Assembly: GCA_964058805.1 (NCBI GenBank)
Contig: CAXKVV010001326.1
Span: forward strand, 1 to 30,484
Direction of reading: 5' to 3'
From: Schoenoplectus triqueter
Taxonomy: Eukaryota > Streptophyta > Magnoliopsida > Poales > Cyperaceae
DNA length: 30,484 nt
Shown: positions 17,280 to 28,269 of the stretch, one piece after another
Layout of the letters: every line of letters begins with the position of its first letter
Numbering within the stretch: position 1 is the stretch's first letter
Notes under the pieces: generated by a model
What the model was told of the DNA's origin: nothing
What the model saw: only the letters and a program-made list of their open reading frames with translations
Database searches by the model: none
Program-made: the position numbers and the translations under genes

Positions 17280-19000
17280 CACTACAACAGATTTTATATT
17301 TAATATCGATTTTTAAATCCTTTAACAACGGTTGTCCAACTATTATTGAAAAGGAGTATTAGAAAAAAATATAAATAATCATTAGTAAATCGCTTTATTA
17401 AAACCGTTCTTGGAAGACATTTAATAAAGGTTCTTATCCAATAACCGTTGTTAAAGAGGTCCTTTAGCAATAGTTTTTAACTAATAACTATTGTTAAAGG
17501 GTTTTTTTAGCAACGGTTCTTAGTTAAAAACCATTGTTAAATGAATTTTTAGCAACGGATTTTTACTAATAACCATTATTAAAATAACTCTTTAACAATT
17601 ATTATTAGTTAAAAATCATTGTTAAATGTATTTTTTTTTAAATATGAAGTCAGATTGATATATGGAGTCAATAATGTATAGTGTCAAATTAATTAGATAA
17701 GAACAAATATTATTATATATTATCCACTCATTTAATAACTAATATAAAAAATAAAATTATGCATCCAATAAAAAAATATGAGTTACACTATGGTGCTACG
17801 TGTAGTTAGTGATCATATTTGCTACGGACTAAAAAATATATGTAAATCATCTCCTATTCTTGATTTATAGATGTCAATAAATTCTTTATATCAAAATATG
17901 ATGGGATATAGAAGTTTTCTATTTTTTTTAATTTTCTAAGTATTAGAGTTGGATTTTTTAAAATGATTCAATAATAATAAAAAAATAATTCATATTTTTT
18001 ACTTCATTTTTAAAAATCTTAAACTAATACTTATAAATTTTAAAAAATAAAAAAATTTATATCCCATCATATTTTTATACAAAAAGATTTATTGAGTCCC
18101 ATATATAAAGATTTGGAGATGATTTAACTATATTTTTTAGTCTGTAGTAAATTTGATCATTAACTACATGTAGCACCAAAACCTAACTCAAAAAATATTT
18201 ACTCAATAATACATACATACATTATACTCATGTAGTAACATAAAAAACTATATAATTTATAAGAAAAATCTAAAAAAATACAAATGAAAAAATAAAATTT
18301 TAAATTTTAAATGCGTTTTCGAGCTTGAAAATGAGATTTTTTAACCCTAAAAATGGCAGTAACAGATCAGTTAATCCTGTAGATCTTGTAGTAAGTTTTT
18401 CTAATGGCCGCGTTGCACATCTCAATCGGAATTTTCTATCAAATATTACGGCCGTTGGAAGTTGAGATGGTCAGATTTCGATTTTTATTTTTTTTGTCTC
18501 TCTTCTTTCTTTCTTCTTTTTCTCTCTGTCTCTCTCTAATCTTTCTTTTTATATATGAAAATAGATGAAAATGAGTTGATAATACATGAGATTTTAATTT
18601 TTGAAACATTGGATTGAGATTAACGAACGGTGAGATGGGCAATCTGTGAGAGCAACTATTATTAGTGAAAGCGAAAAAAATAAATATCAAATCCAAAAAA
18701 ATTGCAGAACCATTTAGCAATGGTTCTTTGAATGAACCATTGCTAAACACATCATTTAACAACTGTTCTAGGCACAAAACCGTTGTTAAAGACAGTATTT
18801 AACAATGGTACTTTGAAAGAACCGTTGCTAAATGATTCTGCAACTTTTTAGTGTTCTAAGATTCTATTTTAATAATATTTTTTTTTCTTATAAACTGTTA
18901 TTAAAGAAGTTCTCAATATTATAATGATACCACTGAGCCATTTTAAAAATAGATTTGATATATAATTGTTGTTAAATAGATATGACTTTATGTTGTAGTG
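17280..19000. mobile_element. Non-autonomous CACTA (EnSpm/CMC) element, copy A
   Basis: The left end CACTACAACA (17280-17289) is an inverted repeat of the right end TGTTGTAGTG (18991-19000). TAT target duplications lie on both sides (17277-17279 and 19001-19003). Subterminal regions at 17315-17620 and 18710-18850 carry many AACAACGGTT/TTAGCAACGG-type repeats in both orientations, which resemble the transposase-binding arrays of CACTA elements. No transposase is encoded. It begins about 210 bases upstream of the P450 start codon. The orthologous insertion in copy B is 26499-28232. It carries a nested foldback element at 17779-18190. Confidence 0.93.
17779..18190. mobile_element. Foldback MITE nested in the CACTA element (copy A)
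   Basis: Long imperfect inverted repeats of 110-130 bp: the left arm TGAGTTA...TGGTGCTACGTGTAGTTAGT is mirrored by the right arm ending TACATGTAGCACCA...TAACTCA. Arms continue inward through GATCATATTTGCTAC, AATCATCTCC and ATATGATGGGATAT. The unpaired middle is AT-rich. No coding sequence. It is present in copy B at 27001-27410, so it predates the segmental duplication. It could instead be a native part of the CACTA element. Confidence 0.65.
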
Positions 19001-19039
19001 TATGAAAATATTTATATTTAGCTAATTTGAAAACGTGTT

Positions 19040-19690
19040 AAAAAAATATATTTTATGATTTCCCAAATTACAATGTACAGTGCTCAATATATTATTCATA
19101 TATAAATTTTTGGAATTCAACTTTTTTTTAAGTTTTAAGTATTTATTTTAAAATTTTGAAAATGATGTAGAAACATCCAATACATTATTATTATTATTAT
19201 AAAACTAATTTTTAAAAATCTAAAATAAATATTTATAAACTCTAAAGTTAGAAAAAAAAATTGTATGCTACAATTATGAAAATTTTATTAAGCACCATAA
19301 ATCCAAAATCATTTTGTATTTCAATACTCACCATAACATATCTATATATATACAAAACGGGAGAGAGATAGACTGTTGTGAACACGTTTGCATTTCGACC
19401 CAAAATGTACATAATTCAAATTATATGTTAACATATCATAAGTTTTGATTTATGGTACCCAATATATTATTCATATAAAAAAATAGGGGATGAAAAAAAT
19501 TTCCATTTTTACTGTTTTCTAGGCATTAATTTTATATTTTAAAAAAATTGGCCCTAAAAAATAATAAAGTATTGAATATTTGTATATTATTTTTAAAAAT
19601 CTAAAACTAATACTTAAAAATTATTTTTATATCACTTAATATTTTTATATAAAGAATTTATTAAACAAAATAAGTTAAATTTTTGTACAT
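19040..19690. repeat. Two diverged copies of an AT-rich repeat (copy A)
   Basis: About 19070-19305 and 19430-19680 share CAATATATTATTCATATA, TTTTTAAAAATCTAAAA, AATA(T/C)TTA(T/A)AAA and TTTATTAA(G/A)CA in the same order. A further related stretch lies in the nested foldback (about 17925-18090). These are decayed dispersed repeats. The frame at 19632-19835 is not supported as a gene. Confidence 0.55.
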
Positions 19691-20303
19691 ACCTAAATAT
19701 AATTTGAGTCACATGCTTGAGCCGAAAATAGGACAGCCGCTGTCGTTCTCCAAACCTTAGCTTATTTCTTATGATTATCATGTGAAATACGGCGATAAAA
19801 AAAATTGTGGACGGTATTCCCAGCCTCGATAACAAAAATTGTGGACTGTATTCCCAGCCTCTGTTTGAAAACGAAATTTCAACATATGATTTTGGAACCT
19901 AGATGCTGACAGTTCAATAGTTTGTGTTGATTTATAATAAAATCGGGCACTGATTATTTGAGGCTTGTAAAGACAGAATTCCTCGATTGTATGGACAAAA
20001 CATGGTCTGAATTTTGAGTGTCGAAAATTATAATTTCGGATTTTTCCTTAAAAATGTGTATTTGTTGGGGAAAAAAATATGTTGAGAAAGAGAATGATAT
20101 TTATATAATTCCCAATATATTACCATGCAAATGTTGAAAAACAAAACATATGAAATGTCTAATATATCTAACAGGAGCTTAGCATATTATTTCTTAGCCC
20201 GCCGATTTCCATGCGCTAATTTAATTGCATTCTTCAAATAAAAATAAATTTTAGTTGCATTTCCCGATTAGGACTTAATGATCTCTTAACTGACTAATCA
20301 ATC
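19691..20303. other. AT-rich upstream flank, no gene (copy A)
   Basis: This matches 28990-29540. It contains a local direct repeat in copy A only: AAAATTGTGGAC(G/T)GTATTCCCAGCCTC at about 19799-19828 and 19835-19861. No gene, RNA or transposon end was recognised. Confidence 0.55.
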
Positions 20304-20834
20304 AGAACAGAAAAGGCTGAGTAGACGTATCTTATACAACCACTTCCGGTCCAGTAATCAATGTTCCCCTTTTTTTTAATTTATACATAATATTCTAGTA
20401 TAATACTTGTAATTTTCTTAAGAAAAAGTATACTTGAACCATATAAAGTATAAGAATTATTCCATTGATGCTCCCTATAATGTAAAATCTAAACATTTTG
20501 ATGTGATTATTATATTAATATTAATATTTGTTATTAGGCTTGACCACGTCTGTATACAATTGACACATGTCGAGGGCTACGTAATTCTGATCCGGCTATC
20601 TTGCCATTTTCCCTACCAGTTTCTTCAAAACAACCTGTTTCTTTTCAATCTTGTATTATTTTTTATAACTGTTTTTATACTCACAACGTCGGTTTCTGAC
20701 AATCAGATAAGCTCCGTTAGCCTAAACCTACATGAACTAGCCAAGAGGAATGGAAAGAATCGGAGAATATTTTTAATTGGCACAAAGAATGCCAGGACAG
20801 CTCGATCACGAGTAAATCATCAACGGTATGTAGT
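20304..20834. repeat. Ancient repeat block X2, copy A
   Basis: A diverged relative of X1 (7568-7792) with about 190 bp of additional sequence near 20341-20530. A 137-aa frame starting MNHIKYKNYSIDAP (20434-20847) crosses it and has a 155-aa counterpart in copy B, but the homologous X1 block lacks the frame and the two C-termini differ, so it is probably not coding. Confidence 0.65.
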
Positions 20835-21327
20835 GTTTCCACTCTAGTTATTAATAATCATTAAAATTAGTATAAATAGGAGGAATGACAACTATAAATA
20901 AATTTTGTAAAATTTAATTGATTTAGTTCTTGAAAACTAGAAAAAACGTATCAATATAAATAACTGGTAGAACCATATACTGATCATTGGACGATCAACT
21001 ATTTTGGAGACTGTTATCATAATAATTATTATAAAAGTGTAAATAGTTACGCTCATAGTTAATAATAACTTATTAAGATGAATAGTGTCATAAGCAAAGT
21101 AAATTTCCATTACCTTTTATATTAACAACGCATGAAAAATACATTAATTAGTCACTTGATATATATAAATATAAAGTTTCTCTAGTTAGAAAGTTTCCAT
21201 TGATTAATTATCAAACATAATTAAATGTGTCTTAATTGTGCTAAATACGTCTTAATCATGATAAATATTTTTTAATAATGTATAATCATATTCTTTACAG
21301 TTGTACATATATAAATTTGAGTATCTC
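20835..21327. other. Spacer between duplicated units
   Basis: AT-rich DNA found only here. It has no match at the outer ends of the array and no recognisable gene or transposon. Confidence 0.7.
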
Positions 21328-22289
21328 ACAAATGGACCTTCGCAACGGTTAAAGCACGGATTCAAGACCGTGTCATACCGTGCCCGACAACCGTGTCGTG
21401 CCACTCTCGAACCGTGTCGTTCCGTATCGTATTCAGCCACGGTAGACACAGATTTAGAACATTATAGATGGGATCTATAGAAGTTAACTAGTTATTTTGA
21501 TAATTTTGACAATCAATTTTATATAAATTCTAAAAGTTTTAAAATATATATTTTTAAAACATATTCTTTAACTTATGAATTTTTTTCTTAAGATAAAGAA
21601 TTCTTTCTTCTGTTAGTAATACAAAATAACATCAAGTTTTTCTATCGTTTCTTTCACAAAATTTTTATATAAATCTTTAAACACATTTTTTATTCTCCAA
21701 AATAACGATTGAGATTTATGTGCTATTATTGAGGATCAGTTTCTTCTATTTGATCAGAGTAAGAAAAAAGGCACTATTCTATATTATCGTACTAATTCCC
21801 ATTTCATTATTTTTTTCTCGTTCTTGTATTTTCCCCCTCTGCGTATGAGTTTCCAATTTAAGGTTGACCACAATACCATAAGGTGTGTTAGATTGAGTCA
21901 TATTATTTTATTATTTTCTCTTTAAAAACTCGATCTGACTCATGAGTCATGACGGGTCTGGATTGGATGAGGCCAAAATTCGATACCCCAAAGTTCCATT
22001 AATTAGTATGATCCTTTATGTTATTTTCTTATTTTAAAGATAAGGATGGTACTCTAAGCAACTCAAATTTAAATGTTCATAAATATATTTTCTCATCTAG
22101 GTTTTAAATCTATAATCTCTCATAGGAAAATCATTAGCTTCGTATTCTATTGTTTACTAGCTGCTTTGATCTTAATTTTTTTTTATAAATAAAGTCATAT
22201 AATCAAAATTGACGATGAACAGGCTGACAAAAGCAATAGACTGATTGGTTGAGCACAATTAATATATGTTCTCTTTACGGACTAATATA
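21328..22289. repeat. CCGTGTCGT-rich repeat and AT-rich tract at start of unit B
   Basis: Matches 6580-7560. Copy B keeps more CpG dinucleotides in the first 120 bases (for example CTCGAACCGTGTCGTTCC where A has CTCAAATTGTGTCATTCC). The 65-aa minus-strand frame at 21252-21449 results from this CpG-rich repeat and is not a gene. Confidence 0.55.
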
Positions 22290-22510
22290 CCAGAACAGAA
22301 AGGCCGAATAGACATATGGTATCTTAATATTTACACAGCCGAGACATGTAGATTGCTAGATACGAAATTTGATTTGGCTATCTTGCCGTTTTCTCGACCA
22401 GTTTCTTCAAAACCGCCTGTTTCTTTTCAATATTTTTATCATTTGTAATAACCGTTTTTAAACTCTTAATTGTGCTCAATTTCTGAAAAGGTATGAAGTA
22501 TGTACTTTCA
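22290..22510. repeat. Ancient repeat block X1, copy B
   Basis: Counterpart of 7568-7792. The sequence just before it differs from copy A (TATGTTCTCTTTACGGAC at about 22264), showing a local rearrangement between units. Confidence 0.65.
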
Positions 22511-22722
22511 TATTGGCAAAAAGGTGTTTTACTTCTAATTTCTGAAATTCTGTGTAATAAATTATAGTCCTGATTCTTCTGTCACAAAGTTGGTTAACAG
22601 ACAAAAAAAATCATGAAGACAAATTAATAAACCATGCATGTAATGAAAATTGAAGACTAATTAGACCAGTTAGCACAAAAACAGGATCTGGCAAGAATCT
22701 GTGGCAACCGAGAGTACCACTT

Positions 22723-22822
22723 GGCTCAAAAACAGGATACCTTTACCAGATCCTTCTGGCTCAAAAACAGGATACCTTTACCAGATCCTTCTGGCTCAAA
22801 AACAGGATACCTTTACCAGATC
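22723..22822. repeat. 35-bp minisatellite, about 3 units (copy B)
   Basis: Units start at 22723, 22758 and 22793, the last one shortened. Same unit as 12824-12888, with one additional repeat. Confidence 0.92.
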
Positions 22823-22851
22823 AAGGAAGACACACATAGGACTGTAGTCGA

Positions 22852-23082
22852 ATGGCCATGAACTGGAACCACTTGAAAGAAAGAAACATGTGTATCTTCC
22901 AAGTGGCCGAAATGCTCATACAGGAGATCAGGCGCATGATCAGCAGAGAGCAGGGATGTAGCAAGCTGGAGGGACAATGGATAATTAGCATCTTAGAATT
23001 TTTAACCTTTGTCTTTTGTAAATATCATCATCAGTACTGTGTAAATATCAAAATTTTTGGTCTTTCAATAAAATTTCATTGA
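22852..23082 (+). CDS. Small hypothetical ORF, 76 aa, copy B
   Basis: Same protein as 12918-13148 (MAMNWNHLKERN...). It is followed by AATAAA and the GTAGGC/GCCTAC hairpin at 23084-23098. No domain recognised; it may be part of a non-coding transcript. Confidence 0.2.
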   Translation: MAMNWNHLKERNMCIFQVAEMLIQEIRRMISREQGCSKLEGQWIISILEFLTFVFCKYHHQYCVNIKIFGLSIKFH

Positions 23083-23328
23083 AGTAGGCAAAGCCTACAT
23101 AATAAAAAAATTAGGCCAGTTAGCATTTCTCAATATTTTGATTGCCAATGATATACTTATACAACATACCAGTTGGTTCCAACAACTGTACTCTTGGCAA
23201 TGGTAATAATTGTTACGACCCTGATCCCAGGCCAGTAAAACTTAACATTTCATTATTTTTTTTTCTTTTCCACCTACCTTCAGGTTCTGCATGCATGAGG
23301 ACATAATAAAGGTCTGTAGCTTGAGTGG

Positions 23329-23577
23329 CTAGTCATCTCGCATCGTCTGGTGCACGAACAACTGTTGGCAGTTGTCAGCATAGTGTCCAATAAGGTAATT
23401 TTGGCAGAATTTGTGATCATAATCATTGGTTGTGTAACTTGTGTTATAAGCGTGTTTTGCAAATTGGGAAGTTGAGCATTTTGAAATAACAAGGGAAACA
23501 CAAACGAATGCAGCAGTGATGAAAGCTGAACCGTCAGTTCTCTGTTCTATTTTCTGTTTCTTGAAGTCATTGTACAT
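23329..23577 (-). CDS. Small hypothetical ORF, 82 aa, copy B
   Basis: Same protein as 13396-13644, with a hydrophobic stretch at residues 18-32 and several cysteines. It lies downstream of the intact P450 on the same strand. No family recognised. Confidence 0.2.
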   Translation of the reverse strand: MYNDFKKQKIEQRTDGSAFITAAFVCVSLVISKCSTSQFAKHAYNTSYTTNDYDHKFCQNYLIGHYADNCQQLFVHQTMRDD

Positions 23578-24250
23578 CTTAAATGTTTTATAAATAATGG
23601 TAATATTTGTTTGCGTATGCTTTATTTTAATCAAAGTAAATAACAAAGCCAAAAATTTCGACCTAAAGGTTCAGTTGATTGCAAAAATTTCATAGCGCAA
23701 CGGTATGGCATACAGATTAAGATACTATCTAATATGTTCAACGGGTCTAGTACTTTGTGTTAGATAGAAACAAATCCATAATTCTTTTGGTCTTCATTTA
23801 ATTGATTTAATTGCAAAATTTTCGTTGCACAACAGCATGGCATATCCATAATTTCAGAACCTACGGGTCTAGTACTGTGTTAAATAGACATATCCATAAT
23901 TCACCGGTGAACAATCAATTCCAACAGTACAAATTCGACAAAATTCTTTTTTCTCGTACAATATAATTATATGTAGTTATTTTCTTTCTTTTTCACATGT
24001 TTCTTATCACAGGTGCATGCATATTTTTGTTTGAACTTAAAGATGAGAATTTAATTGAATGATCTATCTATTTAAAATTAAAATATAAGGCATGACCAAT
24101 GTATAAATATTCACTTAATATAAGCAAAAATTAAATAAATATCACCAATATAAACAAAAATTAATAAAATTTATTAATTAATTTAAATTATGGAGGATGC
24201 TAGCCCCTCAACACTCCTTGTCTCTACTCCTGCTTGAATAGAAACACTTC

Positions 24251-24272
24251 TTTATTCAATAGTACATTTATT
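24251..24272 (-). terminator. Poly(A) signals of the intact P450
   Basis: In gene orientation two AATAAA hexamers (complements of 24267-24272 and 24251-24256), 108 and 124 bases after the stop codon. This is a plausible position for the 3' end of the transcript. Equivalent copies exist in unit A. Confidence 0.5.
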
Positions 24273-24379
24273 AATCATAACAATATAAATAATACAATGC
24301 CATAGCATAATTAAAATAACAACTTAAAATCGAACTAAATTATACTTGACAAATGCGTAAAAAAAAGTATCCACTACAT

Positions 24380-26288
24380 TTACGGGTATATATTATGAGC
24401 TAAACGGGGTTCAGCCTGCAAGACTAAAGGTTTAGCAGGAGAAATTTCATCATCTGATGATACCATGAAACTATTTGAAGAAACACCACATGGTCTACGC
24501 CAAGTAAATCCCTGAAGAAGTCTCGCAAGCAACATAACAGACATAGTCGTACCCAGAGTAGCAGCAATACAACCTCGCCTTCCACTACTAAATGTTATAA
24601 AGCGCAATTCAGGTTCAGTGAGTACCACTTCCGAGCATTTTTTTGTCAAGTGCCTCTCAGGCTTGAACTTCAGAGGTTCTTCCCAAATTTTAGGGTTTCG
24701 GCCTAACCCAAACCGACTTAGAAGCACATGACTGCCCTTAGGGATGAAGTAACCAGCAAGCGTGGTGTCTTCCATGGCTGCATGTGGAACATTAAATGGC
24801 ACAACCGGATGAAGTCGCATAGATTCTCTAATGCAGGATTTGAGATAGTTGAGGTGAGGGATGTCGCATTCATCAACAAGTCTTTCTTTGCCAACCACAC
24901 TATCAATTTCATTCATGGCTTTTTCAAGAACATCGGGGTTGTTCATCATCTCTCTGAAAATCCATTCTGCAGCATGTGAAGGATTATCTGGACCCTCAAG
25001 TAAGAGTTCCTGCAAAAAAAGTTCTTTAGTTCTCTATCCAAATAGATGAATAAAAGGGAAAAATCTAAAGAAATAAGTTTTTTTTCTTTGACAAAAAAGA
25101 CTTCTACATGGTCACTAATTCGATCACTGAAATCATATATATTGAAAAATAATTTTTGGTAGTCATAGTTTTCTCAAAAAATGAAAAATAGATAATTAAA
25201 ATATTGAAGAAATGTGCTACTCACTTGTATGGATTAAATTTGGGGCAAAATTTTATTTTAACAAAGTTAAATATATAGAGTGCAAAAGTTACAAAAATAT
25301 CATTGTGATAAAAATAATTCCTTACAATACATTGTGCTTTAATTTCATCTGCAGTAAGTTTGAATCGTCCATTCTCATCTTTAAGTGAAATTAGAACATC
25401 AAGCCAGTCTTGCGGTTTGGTTGTTTCACTATCACTGCTGCCTTTCCTCCAAAATTTTATTCTATCATCAATAATAGGATCGTGTAAATTATTCAATGTC
25501 TTGAGCACATCCTTTATAGTATTTTGATGGCCATCCAAGTCTAAACCAGTCAGACTGGGAAAGTAGTCAGATATGGAAAAGGCAAAGAGATGCTCAAGAT
25601 AATTGAAGAGAGCATTGGTGTGCTCAATTTCATCAGGTCCGGGGCCTCCGTCTGGCATCACTTGACCGAAGTATCTTTTGTTGAACAATTGGCTTCGCAT
25701 TAAACTCACACAATAATGCCTTGCAACAACTCTGATGTCAATGTCTTTTGAACTTCGACACAGATTGCACACATATTGCACAAGGCGGTTTGCCTCTTCA
25801 GCCCTTCTCTCATACAGCCAATTGTGCCTCGCTGGGCAGACTATTTCAGAGGTCAAAATCCTCCTCATTTTCTTCCATTGGTCCCCAAAAGGGACAAAAG
25901 CTGTACCTCCACAGAGAATGTTTGTGGCAAAGGAAGTTGGTCTCGATGCAAATATTGCATCTTTCGTTCTGACTACTTCTAGTGCTATTTTTGGGCAGGT
26001 GATTGGTATGACATGAACATTGCCAATTCGAATGCAGGCAATGTCTGTATTCATATCTTTCATAAGGTGATGTATCCACCGAAAGACAGGCTTGTGTTGG
26101 AGCATCGCTGGGAGACAACCAACAAGTGGCCAAGGGATTGGTCCAGGAGGGAGTTGGTTTTGCTTTGAGATTCTATTTTTTTGTGCTTGGTATTTTTGAA
26201 AGACAAGTACCAAAGCCAAGAGAAGTATGGCACCGGAAACTATGAGCTGGGAAGTCAAGAAGGCATCTATTAATATGTTGAGCAGCAT
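24380..26288 (-). CDS. CYP79-type cytochrome P450, intact, two exons
   Basis: Exon 1 is 26288-25326 (321 codons) and exon 2 is 25009-24380 (209 codons plus stop), giving 530 aa, normal for the family. An N-terminal hydrophobic anchor (about residues 10-30) and PPGP hinge (47-50) place it on the endoplasmic reticulum. Visible hallmarks are WKKMRR (138-143), the I-helix DNPS (329-332) in place of the usual threonine motif, ExxR (E383, R386), FKPERH (436-441), and the heme loop FSSGRRGC with the iron-ligating C468. The NPS I-helix, PERH and FxxGRRGC(I/V)A forms together are typical of CYP79. CYP79 enzymes N-hydroxylate an amino acid twice to give an aldoxime, the first step to cyanogenic glucosides, glucosinolates and related compounds; the substrate cannot be read from sequence. 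The I-helix has unusual E326 and P328. The gene lies between a CACTA element upstream and an AT-rich 3' flank. Subfamily unassigned. Confidence 0.95.
25010..25325 (-). other. Intron of the intact P450
   Basis: 316 bp. Donor GTAAGG (complement of 25320-25325) and acceptor TTTTTTTGCAG ending at 25010. It is phase 0, falling between KAQCI and ELLLEG, and splicing restores the family alignment across the I-helix without gaps. If the intron were not removed, exon 1 would run on to 25221 and end after 355 residues without the heme domain. Confidence 0.92.
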
Positions 26289-26395
26289 TTCTATGTTTGT
26301 TGCTCAATCGGGGATTGTAAACTTTCGCAGGAAACGAGATGTATGAGATCTAATATTTCTTGGAGCAGTTGGGATTTAAGGTTGTGCCATGTGGT

Positions 26396-26404
26396 CTATT
26401 TATA
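26396..26404 (-). promoter_or_regulatory. TATA box of the intact P450
   Basis: In gene orientation TATAAATAG, 108-116 bases upstream of the ATG, implying a 5' leader of roughly 75-85 bases. The CACTA element begins about 95 bases further upstream, so most distal promoter sequence is transposon DNA. A CATGTG E-box-like core lies just downstream near 26390. Confidence 0.7.
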
Positions 26405-26498
26405 ATCCCGGGAGCAGAACATAGAAACTTACACTCGAATTATTATTAAAATTTAAATATGTTATCTATGATTTTGATACACTGAGACGGACTATTAT

Positions 26499-28232
26499 CA
26501 CTACAACAGATTTTATATTTAATATCGATTTTTAAATCCCTTTAACAACGGTTGTCCAACTATTATTGAAGAGGTGCGGAGCGTTAGAAAAAATATAAAT
26601 AATCATTAGTAAACCTCGTTGTTAAAACCGTTCTTGGAAGACATTTAATAAAGGTTCTTATCCAATAACCGTTGTTAAAGGGTCATTTAGCAACCGTTTT
26701 TAACTAATAACCATTGTTAAAGAGTTCTTTAGCAACGATTCTTAGTTAAAAACCATTGTTAAATGATTTTTTAGCAACGGATTTTTACTAATAACCGTTA
26801 CTAAAAACGCTCTTTAACAACTGTTATAGTTAAAAATCATTGTTGTATGTATTTTTTTTTAAATATGAAGTCAGATTGATATATGGAGTCAACAATGAAT
26901 AGAATCAAATTAATTTGATAAGAACAAATATTATTTTATATTATTCACTCATTTAATAACTAATATAAAAATTATAATTATGCATCCAATAAAAAAAATA
27001 TGAGTTAGACTATGCTCCTACGCGTAGTTAGTGATCATATTTGCTACGCACTAAAAAATATAGGTAAATCATCTCCTATTCTTGATTTATAGATCTCAAT
27101 AAATTCTTTATATCAAAATATAATGGGATATAGAAGTTTTCTATTTTTTTTATTTTCTAAGTATTAGAGTTGAATTTTTTAAAATGATTCAATAATAATA
27201 ATAAAATAATTCATATTTTTACTTCATTTTTAAAAAATCAAAACTAATACTTATAAAATTTTAAAAATAAAAAAATTTATATCCCATCATATTTTTATAC
27301 AAAAAAAATTATTGAGATCCATATATAAAGATTTGGAGATGATTTAACTATATTTTTTAGTCCATAGTAAATTTGATCATTAACTACGCGTAGCCCCAAA
27401 ACATAACTCAAAAAATATATACTCAATAATACATACATACATACATTATACTCATGTAGTAACATTAAAAACTATATAACTTATAAGAAAAAATCTAAAA
27501 AAAAAGAAATGAAAAAAATAAAGTTAAAATTTTAAATGCGTTTTCAAGTTTTAAAATTACATTTTTTTAGGCCTAAAATGGCAGTAACAAATCAGTTAAT
27601 TCTGTAGATCTCATAGTAAGCCTTTAATGGTTGCGTTGCACACCTCAATCAAAAATTTATATCAAATATTATAACCGTTGGAAGTTGAGATTGTCAGATT
27701 TTTATTTTTATTTCTTCTGTCTCTCTTCTTTCTTTCTTCTTTTTCTCTTTATCTCTCTCTCTCATCTTTCTTTTTATATATGAAAATAGATGAAAATGAG
27801 TTGATAATCCATGAGATTTTAGTTTTTGAATTTTTATGTTTGAAATATTGGATTGAGATTAACGAACAATGAGATGGGCAATTTGTGAGAGCAAATGTTA
27901 TTAGTGAAAACGAAAAAATAAATATCAGATCCAAAAAAAATAACATAACCATTTAGCAACAGTTCTTTGAATGAATCATTGCTAAACACATCATTTAACA
28001 ACCGTTCTAGGCACAAAACCGTTGTTAAAGAAAGTGTTTAACAATGGTTACTTGAAAGAACCGTTGCTAAATGATTATGCTACTTTTTAGTATTCTAAGA
28101 GTCTATTTTAATAATATATTTTTATTATAAACTGTTATTAAAGAAATTCTCAATATTGATGCCACTGAGTCATTTTAACAAGAGATTTGATATATAATTG
28201 TTGTTAAAAAGATATGACTTTTTGTTGTAGTG
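26499..28232. mobile_element. Non-autonomous CACTA (EnSpm/CMC) element, copy B
   Basis: 1734 bp with CACTACAACA/TTGTTGTAGTG ends and TAT duplications (26496-26498 and 28233-28235). Subterminal AACAACGGTT-type repeats lie at about 26540-26840 and 27950-28080. Same insertion as 17280-19000, slightly diverged. No transposase. It sits immediately upstream of the promoter of the intact P450. Confidence 0.93.
27001..27410. mobile_element. Foldback MITE nested in the CACTA element (copy B)
   Basis: Counterpart of 17779-18190. The arms carry CTACGCGTAGTTAGTGATC on the left and GATCATTAACTACGCGTAG on the right. The CGCG here reads ACGTG/ACATG in copy A, so both arms changed. Confidence 0.6.
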
Positions 28233-28269
28233 TATGAAATTTTTTATATTTAGCTAATTTGAAAACGTG

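Larger units (their letters stand above)
6580..20834. repeat. Tandem segmental duplication, copy A
   Basis: From ACAAATGGACCTTCGCAA at 6580 to GTATGTAGT at 20834 this segment aligns collinearly with 21328-30083. Copy A is longer because it carries a 4826-bp copia element plus its target duplication, and about 714 bp more inside the P450 gene. Smaller indels include one 35-bp minisatellite unit fewer, an 11-bp deletion in exon 1, and a local repeat near 19799-19862. The CACTA element is at the same place in both copies with the same TAT duplication, so it predates the segmental duplication. The copia insertion postdates it. Boundaries are by eye and may shift by a few bases. Confidence 0.93.

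Noticed and set aside
18439..18777. 112-aa minus-strand ORF inside the CACTA element as a transposase fragment
   Set aside because: Low-complexity Lys/Arg/Glu tract from a CT-rich repeat; the copy B equivalent is broken into shorter frames and has no transposase motif.
20434..20847. 137-aa ORF MNHIKYKNYS... (155 aa at 29683-30150) as a gene
   Set aside because: It lies in repeat block X2, whose homolog X1 has no such frame; the C-termini diverge between copies and no motif is seen.
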